A stretch of 64,000 nt of DNA from Planctomycetia bacterium (GCA_015075005.1 JABTVC010000002.1:1098259-1162258), one strand, 5' to 3'; shown: positions 17,696-27,096, counted from the stretch's first letter. A program made the numbers and translations. Notes: a model not told the origin generated them from the letters alone.

Positions 17696-18118
17696 ATGAA
17701 AAAGATAATATATGTTTTGATAGGGCTTCTTGTAATCGACTTGAATAAACCCCTTTTAGCCAAGACCGGTCTTCCCGGGCTGGTTCGCAGTGGGCAGTAC
17801 AGCAAGGGTACGCTGCTCAGTATTACCCAACCTGATCCTGTCCAGCAGTCGATAGACTCCGTGTACAGTGTGGGGACATATCCCCTTTATACACCAGAGC
17901 TGGCTAAAGGTGAAGGTCTCGATATTGTACAGGGTTACTGTAACTTGTGTCACAGCGTTACGTACATTACTATGCAGCCGCCGCTTCCTGCTGATACCTG
18001 GGAAGCCGAGGTTTTAAAGATGATTGATACTTACGGGGCTTTGATTCCAGAGGATGAGACGCGGCAGGTCATTGTCTATCTTCAGGCACACTATACCCCG
18101 GAAACCCGAAGACAATGA
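17696..18118 (+). CDS. Monohaem cytochrome c (SorB-like)
   Basis: A protein of 140 residues starting at ATG 17696 behind GAAAGG; an in-frame TTG at 17672 is less likely. A signal peptide (MKKIIYVLIGLLVIDL) is followed by one CxxCH haem site, GYCNLCHS, and a conserved ETRQVIVYLQAHY helix. It is placed directly after the sulfite-oxidase-type gene, so it probably takes its electrons. A candidate axial Met is in ITMQPPLP. Confidence 0.8.
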   Translation: MKKIIYVLIGLLVIDLNKPLLAKTGLPGLVRSGQYSKGTLLSITQPDPVQQSIDSVYSVGTYPLYTPELAKGEGLDIVQGYCNLCHSVTYITMQPPLPADTWEAEVLKMIDTYGALIPEDETRQVIVYLQAHYTPETRRQ

Positions 18119-18143
18119 TTCTGAAAATCTAAAACTTTCATTG

Positions 18144-18419
18144 TTAATGCCAATTTGTTATGTAATTTGTAGCTCCCTGTACGTAAAGATTCACAGAGAG
18201 TGTCCCCTTAAGTTTATTGCTCTCCAAGATATCATCTTCGAACCGTACCGTAAGCAGGATCACACCGGATGGTTCGTCCTTTCCCACGGGCTTACCCCAT
18301 CGCACATAATAATCTTTCACGTAGGGTAATCCTGCATTCGTGTTAAGGGCAACAAACGGTTCCCCTGCGATATTGTTTCCCTCTGCCAGAATGTCTGCGG
18401 TAAATTCCTTAGGTAACAA
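18144..18419 (-). CDS. Hypothetical protein, 91 residues
   Basis: A minus-strand frame with TTG start (18419). It has beta-rich content (FTADILAEGNNIAGEPFVAL, YYVRWGKPVGK, VILLTVRFEDD) that looks like real protein rather than a shadow. The product could be the last part of a longer, truncated gene, since the start is weak. It is convergent with the cytochrome gene. No family recognised. Confidence 0.35.
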   Translation of the reverse strand: MLPKEFTADILAEGNNIAGEPFVALNTNAGLPYVKDYYVRWGKPVGKDEPSGVILLTVRFEDDILESNKLKGTLSVNLYVQGATNYITNWH

Positions 18420-18519
18420 AACACCTTTAAAATTGTTTTTTCAAATTGTAAAAGGCTGTAACAAGCTGTAATGGAAAAGGGCACAAAAATATTTCAGGGT
18501 GGCATGTCAAATAACACGG

Positions 18520-19467
18520 CTATACATGGTTTCGCAACATAAGTTCCATAGGGTGGGGATTGAGATAATACTGTTTTTTCAGGTAAGCGATGTTGTATTT
18601 TCTGACGTAATGTTTTACCAGGGTAATGGGAACAATTAATGGGATAAGGCACGTGCGATAGTTTTCGATAACCTCAAGTAGTTCCTGCTTTTCGTCCGCC
18701 GATGTGACTTTTTTAAAGTATCCTGAAATATGCATCAGGACGTTTGTGTTCTTCTTCGGTGTTGCAAGGAGACTCATACCTTCCATGAAACCCTGAATAT
18801 ATGCAAAAAACAGGGTTTCCCGCTTTACCTTTTTTGCACTTGCTACGAGTTGGCCCAAGGCTGAATACTGTTTGGGACTATGAGCGAGCATCAGAAGTTT
18901 ATGACTGGTATGGAACTCGATCAGATCGTTAATGCTGCCATATTTCAGAAGTGTCTGCCATCGATGGAAAACAAAAACGCTCTCAATAAAATTTTCCCTT
19001 AACCGAGGGTTGTGGAGACGACCGTCATCAATTACCGGTGTGAGTGGAAAGTGCCGCATGAAAGCGCCACCAAAAATACCAACGCCTCGCTGGCTTGGTA
19101 TACCAGACGGCGTATACACCTTTACCCCACCAATGCCAGAACTTGGGGATTTGCTCTTAAAGATGAAACCGTTGAGATTTTCCTGTGCTAACCCTTCGAG
19201 TCTTTTTTCTGTCCATTGCAGCATCTTTGCCGTATGATCGATACCGGTCTTAATGGTTGCGAGTCGCGGAGATTCTGGACTTCCCACCAGGTGCAAAGGT
19301 TCCCGTGGTACGGGAAGCCCGTATTCAAATTCAGGACAGACAGGCACCCATTCGAAATATTGTCCAAGTGTATCCGTTATGAAGCGATCGAGTTTGTGTC
19401 CGCCGTCATAACGTACCTTTTCGCCTAGTAAACAGGAGCTGATGCCCATTTTGATTTTATCGTGCAT
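18520..19467 (-). CDS. DUF523-DUF1722 protein (YbbK/YbgA-type)
   Basis: A 315-residue two-domain protein. The N-terminal DUF523 part has GISSCLLGEKVRYDGGHK, PVCPEFEYGLPVPREP, and FIFKSKSPSSGIGGVKVY. The C-terminal DUF1722 part begins near residue 165 with VFVFHRWQTLLK and includes LLMLAHSPKQYSALGQLVA. Fused forms of this kind are widespread. A link to 2-thiouracil desulfidation or photolyase-linked genes is known only for parts of the family. Function here is open. Confidence 0.85.
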   Translation of the reverse strand: MHDKIKMGISSCLLGEKVRYDGGHKLDRFITDTLGQYFEWVPVCPEFEYGLPVPREPLHLVGSPESPRLATIKTGIDHTAKMLQWTEKRLEGLAQENLNGFIFKSKSPSSGIGGVKVYTPSGIPSQRGVGIFGGAFMRHFPLTPVIDDGRLHNPRLRENFIESVFVFHRWQTLLKYGSINDLIEFHTSHKLLMLAHSPKQYSALGQLVASAKKVKRETLFFAYIQGFMEGMSLLATPKKNTNVLMHISGYFKKVTSADEKQELLEVIENYRTCLIPLIVPITLVKHYVRKYNIAYLKKQYYLNPHPMELMLRNHV

Positions 19468-19532
19468 GGTTTCAATACGCGGGAATTCCTCCCACTTCCT
19501 TTTCTTTTTTCAATCGCAATATTTGCGGCTTC

Positions 19533-19599
19533 GGCAAAAGTCGTTTTGGGTGCATTCCCGATTTTTTGTAAATCGGGAATGCACCCAAGGCCTTTTGCC
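19533..19599. repeat. Long nested palindrome, 17-bp perfect inner stem
   Basis: GGGTGCATTCCCGATTT (19548-19564) pairs perfectly with 19570-19586 around a 5-nt loop. GGCAAAAG (19533-19540) pairs with CTTTTGCC (19592-19599) outside it. It lies in the gap between the ParA partner gene and the DUF523 gene, both transcribed leftward. The transcript of that strand would have no U-tract after the stem, so it is not a typical terminator. Confidence 0.65.
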
Positions 19600-19657
19600 T
19601 TGGCGTATTGCTGCCAAAGCCAGATCAATTTGATCATTCATTGTAGCCTTGTTTACT

Positions 19658-20176
19658 CTATTTACCACTTAAGATGTTGTACCCCCTTTTATTTGCAAAA
19701 CCCAGCTTGAAAATCCTGTCCGCCAGGGCGTCTTTTGTCAGTTTTTTATTTGCCGTTATATTCAACTTTGTTGATAATTCGATAAGGATATCCTTTTTGT
19801 GTTTTGTGAGTTCTTCAAGTATTTTCTCTGTGGGTAATCCTTCTAACTGACTGTGTAAAGTATTAATGTCAATGATGCTACTCTTGATTTTTCTGGGCCT
19901 GGCTTTTTTGGGAAGGAGTATTTCTGCAAGGAGGGGTTTGTCTTTCAGCGTATCGAAAAATGATACCAGGGTGTGAATAGCACTTGATACCTGATGCGTT
20001 TCAGATTTGTCGGGGAAATGATCAATGTTTTCCCGTAATACATCGAGTTCTTTTATTATCTCAGGGATACTGTGTGTTATCCTTTGTCTTTCTTGATCGT
20101 CTGGCAATAACGAAAGGCAATCCTTTACTTTTATAAGAGTATCATTCAGATCGAGTTTCTTTGTCCTTTTTTTCAT
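19658..20176 (-). CDS. Unknown protein coupled to ParA, possible SAP/HeH-like C-terminus
   Basis: A 172-residue, highly charged, helical protein. The start codon overlaps the parA-like stop (ATGA), so it is translated with it. The C-terminal 40 residues (ILIELSTKLNITANKKLTKDALADRIFKLG) resemble SAP/HeH or Rho-N nucleic-acid-binding helices. It occupies the place of a ParB but shows no ParB domain. A DNA- or cargo-binding adaptor for the ParA ATPase is the natural guess. Confidence 0.6.
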   Translation of the reverse strand: MKKRTKKLDLNDTLIKVKDCLSLLPDDQERQRITHSIPEIIKELDVLRENIDHFPDKSETHQVSSAIHTLVSFFDTLKDKPLLAEILLPKKARPRKIKSSIIDINTLHSQLEGLPTEKILEELTKHKKDILIELSTKLNITANKKLTKDALADRIFKLGFANKRGYNILSGK

Positions 20177-21186
20177 ATTTCATTACCGTTAACTTTCTGT
20201 AAAAATTCCTTTGTTACCTCTTTGTACTGTTCAGCAACGCGCATGGTATTATCATCGTCCATGAGGAAAACAGGTGCGGATTGTGCCGCTGCCTCCGTAT
20301 AACCAATACCCCATAAGATATATTTTTTAAAACACAAATCGCCGTACTTATCATGAATATCCTGCATAATCTTCTTGTTCATGCTTACAATATTTGGCCC
20401 TACCTTATGGACTATGGTAAACAAAATACCTTTCAAGGCAACACATGCCGCTTCTACCCTTGCAATCCGGTATTTCTGAAGCAACACGTTATTGAGCTCT
20501 GAAATCTTCCTGATGAGTATATTGATCCCAATCGTTGACAGGTGATCGGGGATGGTCGTTATGATATAATAATCGCTTGCTGCCAGTGCATTTTGGGTTA
20601 CCAGGTAAAGATTGGGTGGGCAATCAATCAGGATATAGTCATAATTGTCCTTTACTTTATCGATTGCTTTTTTGAGGATATGATGTTGCTCTACATAAAA
20701 ATGGGCATCTCTTGAGTCGCGGGAAATATCTATACCCAATTCAGATTTTATCCTATTCACCGTCCGTCTCAGCACATTGATATGCTCGTGATAAAAACTC
20801 GTTTCATTCCTTCGTGTAGTTTTTGCGGCCAGATCGATATCAATTCCCAATAATTCGATATCAGATGGAATCAGTTCTAACTTTGAGATAACCTCATGTG
20901 CCCCTATTCTCACAGGAAATTTCCATAGTATTTTATTCATATCAAAAGTATCCAGGGTATTATTCAAATATGCATGGAACAAACTTGATACCGTTCCATG
21001 TTCCCTTTTAAATTTCTCCCATCGTTCCGGAATAGTGCACAAGAAAGTCAAATTGGTTTGGGGATCGGTATCGATGAGCAAAACCTTCTTGTCGTGAAAC
21101 CGTGCCAGGGCGCATCCGATATGATAGGTGGTGGTTGTCTTGCCAACACCGCCTTTATAGTTAATAAATGAGATAACCTTTGCCAC
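20173..21186 (-). CDS. ParA/Soj-family ATPase
   Basis: A 337-residue deviant-Walker P-loop ATPase. The N-terminus is MAKVISFINYKGGVGKTTTTY with the signature KGGVGKTT, followed by VLLIDTDPQTNLTF (Walker A prime/switch) and YILIDCPPNLY (Walker B). Family members drive segregation of plasmids, chromosomes or cellular cargo. An insert around residues 110-165 makes it longer than minimal Soj. No ParB or parS-like repeats were seen, so this is probably not the chromosomal parAB locus. Confidence 0.85.
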   Translation of the reverse strand: MAKVISFINYKGGVGKTTTTYHIGCALARFHDKKVLLIDTDPQTNLTFLCTIPERWEKFKREHGTVSSLFHAYLNNTLDTFDMNKILWKFPVRIGAHEVISKLELIPSDIELLGIDIDLAAKTTRRNETSFYHEHINVLRRTVNRIKSELGIDISRDSRDAHFYVEQHHILKKAIDKVKDNYDYILIDCPPNLYLVTQNALAASDYYIITTIPDHLSTIGINILIRKISELNNVLLQKYRIARVEAACVALKGILFTIVHKVGPNIVSMNKKIMQDIHDKYGDLCFKKYILWGIGYTEAAAQSAPVFLMDDDNTMRVAEQYKEVTKEFLQKVNGNEI

Positions 21187-21417
21187 GCGAAAACGCTCCT
21201 CTCATTTAGATTTATTTTCAATTTTCATCTGAAAACATTCTAATTCCCCGCCCTTGTATAGATGTCTATGGGGTATGGTTGGTTACGGCTGCTTTGCTTT
21301 GTGGTTTATATTACGTTGAAACGTGAGCTGTTTCAAGAAAAAAGCAATTGTGTCAAATGATGAAGAATTGTTTAATAGTTTAAAATTGTTTGCTATTCGT
21401 AGAATTATATGTGCACG

Positions 21418-22227
21418 TCAATTCTTAAAGGTTGCTTGAATAATCCGTAGCATCTCCTGGTGAACTCCCTTGGTGCCAGCGATGATGTTGCCAGTTTTTA
21501 AATAGTTATTTTCACCTTTGAAGTCCGTGACTATGCCGCCTGCCTCTTCTACCAGGAGTGCACCTGCAGCCATGTCCCACGGTGACAGGGCACATTCGAA
21601 AAACCCTCCAAAGATGCCCTCTGCCGTATATGCAAGGTCGAGACAGGCCGAGCCTCCCCTTCTGATACCGGTGGACTGCATAAAAAAATTCTTAAATACC
21701 CTGAGGTAGGAATCAATAACATCTTTTATCCTGAAAGGAAAACCCGTTGCAATCAAAGAAGTGCTCAGGGCTTCGGAGTGGGAGACATGAATACGGTTGC
21801 CATTTTTAAACGACCCGTGACCTTTTATTGAAGAATAGATGTTTTCTCTCAGAGGTTCGTAAATAAGACCTACTGCTAAATTCCCTTCAATTTCTAAGGC
21901 AATGGAGACGGCAAAACTTGGCAGACCGTGGATATAGTTCAAGGTGCCATCCAGGGGGTCGACGATCCACAGAAATTGTGAAGAATTCCTTTCTGCGGGA
22001 GACTCTTCGGCCATTATGTCGTGGTTGTTGAAATGAGATTTAATATGGCCTTTGATAAGTTCCTCGGACTTTTTATCCACATCGGTGACGTAATCGTTTT
22101 TTGCCTTTTCATCAATCATGGAGGGACACAATTTCCGGAAGTATTCCTTTAACACAACACCAGACTGAAGGGCTGCCTCCCGTGCAACATCGAGATATTT
22201 CTGTAAATCATTTGGATGTATTGTCAT
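21418..22227 (-). CDS. Inositol monophosphatase family protein
   Basis: A 269-residue Mg-dependent phosphatase of the IMPase/SuhB family. Metal-binding motifs: AEESP (about 76), WIVDPLDGTLNYIHGLP (about 89-105) and SPWDMAAGALLVEEAGG near residue 215. The length is standard. Candidate substrates are inositol-1-phosphate, NADP or PAP; the sequence does not decide. The 231-bp gap on its downstream side separates it from parA. Confidence 0.88.
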   Translation of the reverse strand: MTIHPNDLQKYLDVAREAALQSGVVLKEYFRKLCPSMIDEKAKNDYVTDVDKKSEELIKGHIKSHFNNHDIMAEESPAERNSSQFLWIVDPLDGTLNYIHGLPSFAVSIALEIEGNLAVGLIYEPLRENIYSSIKGHGSFKNGNRIHVSHSEALSTSLIATGFPFRIKDVIDSYLRVFKNFFMQSTGIRRGGSACLDLAYTAEGIFGGFFECALSPWDMAAGALLVEEAGGIVTDFKGENNYLKTGNIIAGTKGVHQEMLRIIQATFKN

Positions 22228-22398
22228 TTTCGTAATCCTTGTGGTTGTATAATTTAGGTTACTTATCGCGGATAATTTTCCTCTCGTTTTTCCTGATCTG
22301 TTTTTTGAGCAATAAGCACGGACATCCTTTTCCCTAAACCCTTTTTTGTCTCATTTTATCACAGAGGATTGGCGATGTCGTTGGGACAAATAGTTGCT

Positions 22399-23301
22399 TT
22401 AAATCAGACTTTTTCCCGTGATGGCTTTGTATGCGTCCAGGTATTTTTCAGAAGTTTTGGATAATGTCAGGCGGAGAGGTGGCGCAGGTGGTTCCTTGTC
22501 CCAACGGATACTCTCAAGATAGTCACGGATAAATTGCTTATCATAGGAGTGTTGAGGCCTTCCTGGTTCATAACCTTCTTGTGGCCAAAAACGTGATGAA
22601 TCTGGTGTGAGTACCTCATCAATCAAGATCGTTTTGTTGTCTTCTGTGATGCCCCATTCAAACTTGGTGTCGCAGATGATAATACCTCTGTCACTTGCAT
22701 AGTCACGGGCTTTAAGATAAACCTTCATACTCTTTTCCTTCAGCTCTTCTGCGAGCTTTTTGCCGGTTATGTCTATAACCCCAGAGAAGGGGATATTCTC
22801 ATCGTGCCCCGTTGTTGCCTTGGTGGATGGAGTAAAGATGGGTTCCGGAAGTTTATCAGATTCTTTAAGTCCGGGTGGTAGTTTTATCCCGCAAATTGAT
22901 TGCGTTTCGCGGTATTCTTTCCAGCCAGAACCTGCCAGATACCCCCGGATTACACATTCTACAGGGATTACCTTTACCTTCTTTGCCAGCATGGAACGGC
23001 CATCCAGGATGTCTTTGTGCTGTGAAATAATGGGGTTGCCCATGTGTTCTATACGGGTAGTAATAAGGTGGTTTTCGACGATATCAGAGGTATAGGCGAA
23101 CCAAAACTCAGAAAGTCCTGTGAGTACCATTCCTTTGAATGGAATACCGCTTGGCAGTACAACGTCGAAGGCCGAGATGCGGTCTGTTGCGATGATTAAT
23201 AAGGAGTCATTAATTTCGTAAATATCCCGTACCTTGCCACGGTTGCATAATGTGAGTTGTTGAATATTGGTAGTAAGGAGGGGGTGGGTTTCTTTATTCA
23301 T
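22399..23301 (-). CDS. purC: Phosphoribosylaminoimidazole-succinocarboxamide synthase
   Basis: A 300-residue SAICAR synthase of the longer, stand-alone type. Motifs: GKVRDIYEINDSLLIIATDRISAFDVVLPSGIPFKG near the start, ECVIRGYLAGSGWKEY, STKATTGHDENI and IDEVLTPDSSRFW. It joins aspartate to CAIR in purine synthesis. The DnaJ-TPR gene ends 3 bp from its start, so the two are probably one transcript. Confidence 0.95.
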   Translation of the reverse strand: MNKETHPLLTTNIQQLTLCNRGKVRDIYEINDSLLIIATDRISAFDVVLPSGIPFKGMVLTGLSEFWFAYTSDIVENHLITTRIEHMGNPIISQHKDILDGRSMLAKKVKVIPVECVIRGYLAGSGWKEYRETQSICGIKLPPGLKESDKLPEPIFTPSTKATTGHDENIPFSGVIDITGKKLAEELKEKSMKVYLKARDYASDRGIIICDTKFEWGITEDNKTILIDEVLTPDSSRFWPQEGYEPGRPQHSYDKQFIRDYLESIRWDKEPPAPPLRLTLSKTSEKYLDAYKAITGKSLI

Positions 23302-23304
23302 TTT

Positions 23305-24126
23305 TTATATGGTAAAATTTGGCATATGTTGTTTGAGTTTTGCCTTGAGTTTATTTGCTCCCTGAAGGTTAGGTTTTAATGACAAGGCGATATTCAGGTG
23401 ATGTAAGGCCTTTTCGTATTTTTCTAATTCGAGGTAACACTCGGCTATTTTCTTATAAATAAAGGCATTTTCGTTTTTGTACAAATCAAGCTTTAGCACC
23501 TTTTCATAATATCCTAAGGCCTTTTCCGGAGCAGCATAACGTGCCAGGTTGCGACAATAGATGTTTCTTATTCGTTCTTTAATCTCGTAGATCAAGTGTC
23601 TGCGGTGAGTGAGACCTTTTCCTTTTTCGAGTATAAATTCGTACAGGTCAATAGCAATATCATACTTTTCGAGTTTTTCATATGCCTCAGCCAGTAAAAA
23701 TTTGCAGTCGATAAAATCCCGATTATTTAAATGCAAAAAAAGGTCAATGTCAACACAATCTTTTAATAGATTTTCATAATTTTCGATAGCATTGCGTGTG
23801 TGGCCGTTTAAAAGGCCAACGAAAATAATGCGGACACGCGCCTGGATATTATCGGTTGATTCTGTGGTGTCAGCTTTTTTCGCAGGCCTTGGCCTTCCGT
23901 TTGTTTGTAAGATGTGCCTGTATTTTCTATCGTATTGCTCGCGTGATGTTGTGTCGGAAAGCGTCTTATAAGCTTGTATAATAATCTTCGTTTTGGATTC
24001 AGCCCAGAGCTTATTTGAACCGTGAATGTCGGGGTGATATTTTTTGATTAGTGTTCGAAACGAACATTTTATTTCTTCTATGCTTACTTCTTGATGCACT
24101 TCGAGGATATTGTAATAATTAACCAT
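23305..24126 (-). CDS. DnaJ-domain protein with TPR repeats
   Basis: A 273-residue protein. The N-terminal J domain (about 1-68) has the HPD motif in KKYHPDIHG. A middle helical region follows, then TPR-like repeats with ENAFIYKKIAECYLELEKYEKALHHLNIALSLKP at the C-terminus. It lacks the G/F and zinc-finger regions of DnaJ, so it is a specialised co-chaperone rather than DnaJ itself. It sits immediately upstream of purC. Confidence 0.8.
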   Translation of the reverse strand: MVNYYNILEVHQEVSIEEIKCSFRTLIKKYHPDIHGSNKLWAESKTKIIIQAYKTLSDTTSREQYDRKYRHILQTNGRPRPAKKADTTESTDNIQARVRIIFVGLLNGHTRNAIENYENLLKDCVDIDLFLHLNNRDFIDCKFLLAEAYEKLEKYDIAIDLYEFILEKGKGLTHRRHLIYEIKERIRNIYCRNLARYAAPEKALGYYEKVLKLDLYKNENAFIYKKIAECYLELEKYEKALHHLNIALSLKPNLQGANKLKAKLKQHMPNFTI

Positions 24127-24231
24127 GAGAAAACTTCCGTTTGAGGACGCAAGATTAAAATGATAATATCTCGATGTTAACAGCTATTTTGCGGACTGTC
24201 AATAGGTTTGGTGAAAGTAAAGCAGGGGTGA

Positions 24232-25494
24232 TTATTCATAACGCAACGTCACCACCGGATCGAGTCGTGCAGCCCTCAAAGCGGGATAGATGCTAAAAAT
24301 CACGCTGCTTACAATTGCAATGACCGCAGTGAACACGATACTGATAGGATCCACGATGGTAGGAATCTGATTAAAATAATAGACTTCAGGTGGAAATGGT
24401 CTCCAGCCTGTGGTATTGTACAAAACGTTTTCCAGCCAGTTAATCCTGAGTACAATGGATAAGCCGGCAGCAACTCCCACGCATGCACCAGTGCTGCCGA
24501 TAAGAAATCCATTTAACAGGAAGATAGACATAATACCCTGTGTGGTTGCTCCAAGTGCTTTTAAAATACCAATGTCCTTGGATTTTTCAAGGACGATCAT
24601 AGTAAGAATTGCAAGGATATTAAACCCTGCTACCACAATAATAAAAAACAATATAAATGCCATTACGCGTCTTTCCATCATGACAGCGGTCAAGAATGTC
24701 TTTCTTGCATCTTCCCAGGTTTGAACATAATATTCAATGCCCAGCACGGCCTGTAGTTCGTCCCGCACCTGATTTGCATGGCGGTAGTCGTCCAATTTTA
24801 CGCTTATGCCGGTGACGGCATCTTTTTCTTTCGCACCAGCGAGTTCTTGTGCCACGGTAAGGGGAATGTATACGTAATTTTTATCAAAGTCATACATTCC
24901 CGATTTAAATTTCCCGGCGATAATAAATGCCTTTACACTAATTTTGTCCCATTCTTTCAGGGTGACAAGTATGACTTGTTCTCCGTCCTGGATAAAGCTC
25001 CTTGTGTCTTTTTCAGGTTCACCCGGACCAATTCTTAGTAATTCAGAACCACCAAAGGTGCTCGCGGTATTTTTTTCTCCGTGAGTTTTTAATAAGTCTT
25101 CGGGTTGATTTCCAAAGGGGATGATATATGACTGAAAATCGCCCACGCGCGACTCCGCCTGAGGATCAATGCCTTTGAAGTAAACAAATTCCTTTCTGTT
25201 TCTCAATTTGATGAGTGCCGGACCCTCTATATACGGTGCACAGGCAACTACGTGATCAAATTTTTTTATTTTTTCGATGACGTGTTTGTAGTCTTCGAGT
25301 CCGTACATGCCGCCCTTTAATACAATAATATGTGCCAGCGTACCTCTTATCCTGCTTCGAAGTTCTTGATCAAACCCGTTCATTACGGAAAGTACCACGA
25401 TTAATGTCATGACTCCAACAGAAACTCCGGCTATGGCGAAAAACGATATCTTCCGGCAGCGTAAGTATCGTAGACTAATGAAAAGATTGTACAT
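24232..25494 (-). CDS. LolC/LolE-type ABC transporter permease
   Basis: A 420-residue FtsX-superfamily permease. The N-terminal helix (SFFAIAGVSVGVMTLIVVLSVMNGFD) is followed by the LR-SRI-GTLAHI lead-in to a large periplasmic domain (about 45-265). Three C-terminal helices include VVAGFNILAILTMIVLEKSKDIGILKALGAT and a final SIYPALRAARLDPVVTLRYE. It fits the lipoprotein-releasing LolC/E family of the inner membrane. A LolD ATPase gene is not adjacent in the window. Confidence 0.87.
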   Translation of the reverse strand: MYNLFISLRYLRCRKISFFAIAGVSVGVMTLIVVLSVMNGFDQELRSRIRGTLAHIIVLKGGMYGLEDYKHVIEKIKKFDHVVACAPYIEGPALIKLRNRKEFVYFKGIDPQAESRVGDFQSYIIPFGNQPEDLLKTHGEKNTASTFGGSELLRIGPGEPEKDTRSFIQDGEQVILVTLKEWDKISVKAFIIAGKFKSGMYDFDKNYVYIPLTVAQELAGAKEKDAVTGISVKLDDYRHANQVRDELQAVLGIEYYVQTWEDARKTFLTAVMMERRVMAFILFFIIVVAGFNILAILTMIVLEKSKDIGILKALGATTQGIMSIFLLNGFLIGSTGACVGVAAGLSIVLRINWLENVLYNTTGWRPFPPEVYYFNQIPTIVDPISIVFTAVIAIVSSVIFSIYPALRAARLDPVVTLRYE

Positions 25495-25608
25495 AGGACA
25501 GGATTTACGTTGTTATTTTATGCTGCTAAATATATAATTTCGAAATTCTAGCATATTTATATTATATTAGGCAATTAAATAATAAACTTGATGTCCTGGA
25601 GATGACGG

Positions 25609-26740
25609 ATGCTATATTTTAAAACTGCAGGGGAATCACACGGAAAATGTTTGATTGGGATTCTCGAAGGGTTTCCGGCCGGGGTATATATTGATGAGGT
25701 GGTCATCAATACGGAAATGAAGCGAAGACAAGGAGGTTTAGGCAGGGGCGGGAGGATGCAGATTGAGGAAGACCGCGTAGAGATACTCTCCGGGATTAGA
25801 AAAATATAACCTTGGGTAGTCCGATTTGTTTAATGATTAAAATAGTGATTATAAAATTGATGAGTTGCCAGCCGTTACCCGTCCCAGGCCAGGCCATGCA
25901 GACTTGGCGGGTGTTATGAAATATAACCAAAAGATGCACGAAACATATTGGAAAGGGCAAGTGCAGGAGAGAAACCGCCGCACACGGGTTGCAGTTTGCT
26001 GTGGCAAAGATTTTACTCTCTCTCCTTGGAAGGGGTATTTGGTTATGTAAGGGTATTGGGGATAAATTCAGACAAATTCATCAGGGATATGGATATTGCA
26101 AAAAAATTCGGGAAAAAGTCCTTCTGTTGTATTGATCAGGATATTGAAGGACGAATTATTGAAAAGATAAAACAGACGGCAGAAAATGGAGATTCCTTGG
26201 TGGTATCATAGAAGTGATTGCTTATGGACTGCCTGTGGGATTAGGCAGCCACACCCAGTGGGATATCAGATTGGATGCAAGACTTGCCTGCGCACTGATG
26301 TCTGTTCAGGCAATCAAGGAGTAGAATTTGGTTTGGGTTGTAATGCTGCTAATAAATTCGGCTCAGAGATACACGACGAGATTTTTTATGAGAAGCCAAA
26401 AGAGGGTAAGTCGCTAACCGGAGGCTTTAAGAGGCTGACAAACAATGCCGGAGGTATAGAAGGCGGTATAAGTAACGGAGAGCCGATTGTGGCAAGGGCA
26501 TACATGAAACCTATTCCCACATTAAAAAAACCATTAAGGTCTGTGGATTTGTTGACAAAAGAGCCGATTGTGGCTACGTATGAGAGATCGGACGTATGTG
26601 CGGTTCCTGCAGCTTCTGTCATTTGTGAATCTATGGTTGCTTTTGAAATTGCCAGGGCATTCTTAGAAAAGTTTGGTGGGGATAGTATCGATGAGGTTAA
26701 ACGGAATTACGAAGGATATCTTTTTAGTATTTGCGTATGA
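25609..26740 (+). CDS. aroC: Chorismate synthase, frameshifted
   Basis: Family blocks run in order but in different frames: [21 protein letters not shown] and [12 protein letters not shown] first, then [38 protein letters not shown], and in the last frame [29 protein letters not shown] and [16 protein letters not shown]. Breaks lie near 25805, 25920-25990 and 26210. The enzyme forms chorismate from EPSP, the substrate of mqnA and of aromatic amino acid synthesis. All motifs survive, so sequence error is more likely than a dead gene. Confidence 0.85.
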
Positions 26741-26753
26741 TTGTAAATTTTAC

Positions 26754-26781
26754 TTGAATAATTTTCATGTTTTGCTAACAT
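26754..26781 (+). promoter_or_regulatory. Likely sigma-70 promoter of the tRNA cluster
   Basis: TTGAAT (26754-26759) and TAACAT (26776-26781) are separated by 16 bp and end 23 bp before the first tRNA. Match to consensus is moderate. Confidence 0.4.
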
Positions 26782-26804
26782 ATATCTCTTTTCTGTGCTA
26801 CTAT

Positions 26805-26879
26805 GCTAGCGTAGCTCAATGGCGGAGCAGCGGTTTTGTAAACCGCAGGTTGTGGGTTCGAGTCCCACCGCTAGCTCCA
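26805..26879 (+). tRNA. tRNA-Thr (anticodon TGT)
   Basis: Acceptor GCTAGCG pairs with CGCTAGC, with CCA encoded at 26877-26879. The anticodon loop TTTGTAA in the CGG...CCG stem gives TGT, reading ACA. D-arm and T-arm (GGTTCGAGTCCC) are regular. First gene of a tRNA cluster leading to tuf. Confidence 0.95.
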
Positions 26880-26920
26880 AAGGTTAGTTTTTGATAATGA
26901 GAAGTAGGGAACGTTAAAAC

Positions 26921-27003
26921 GGGTGGATTCCCGAGTGGCCAAAGGGACAGACTGTAAATCTGTTGGCATAGCCTTCGGAGGTTGAATCCTCCTCCACCCA
27001 CCA
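26921..27003 (+). tRNA. tRNA-Tyr (anticodon GTA)
   Basis: Acceptor GGGTGGA pairs with TCCACCC, followed by A and CCA (27001-27003). The anticodon stem-loop AGACTGTAAATCT reads GTA. The long variable arm expected of tRNA-Tyr (TTGGCATAGCCTTC) is present. Confidence 0.95.
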
Positions 27004-27096
27004 TTTAAAAAAGATTGTTGAGTTCCTTCAAAAAAAGCGAAAAGATAATCCTGTCGGATGATATTTTTATATAGTAAAGGCGCAATTTGCTTTTCT

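Noticed and set aside
19425..19637. 70-codon minus-strand frame across the palindrome
   Set aside because: It runs through the hairpin and into the start of the DUF523 gene; no family features.
21290..21340. Short inverted repeat TTGAAAC/GTTTCAA upstream of parA
   Set aside because: Seven-bp arms with a seven-nt loop are expected by chance in AT-rich DNA; no second copy noticed.
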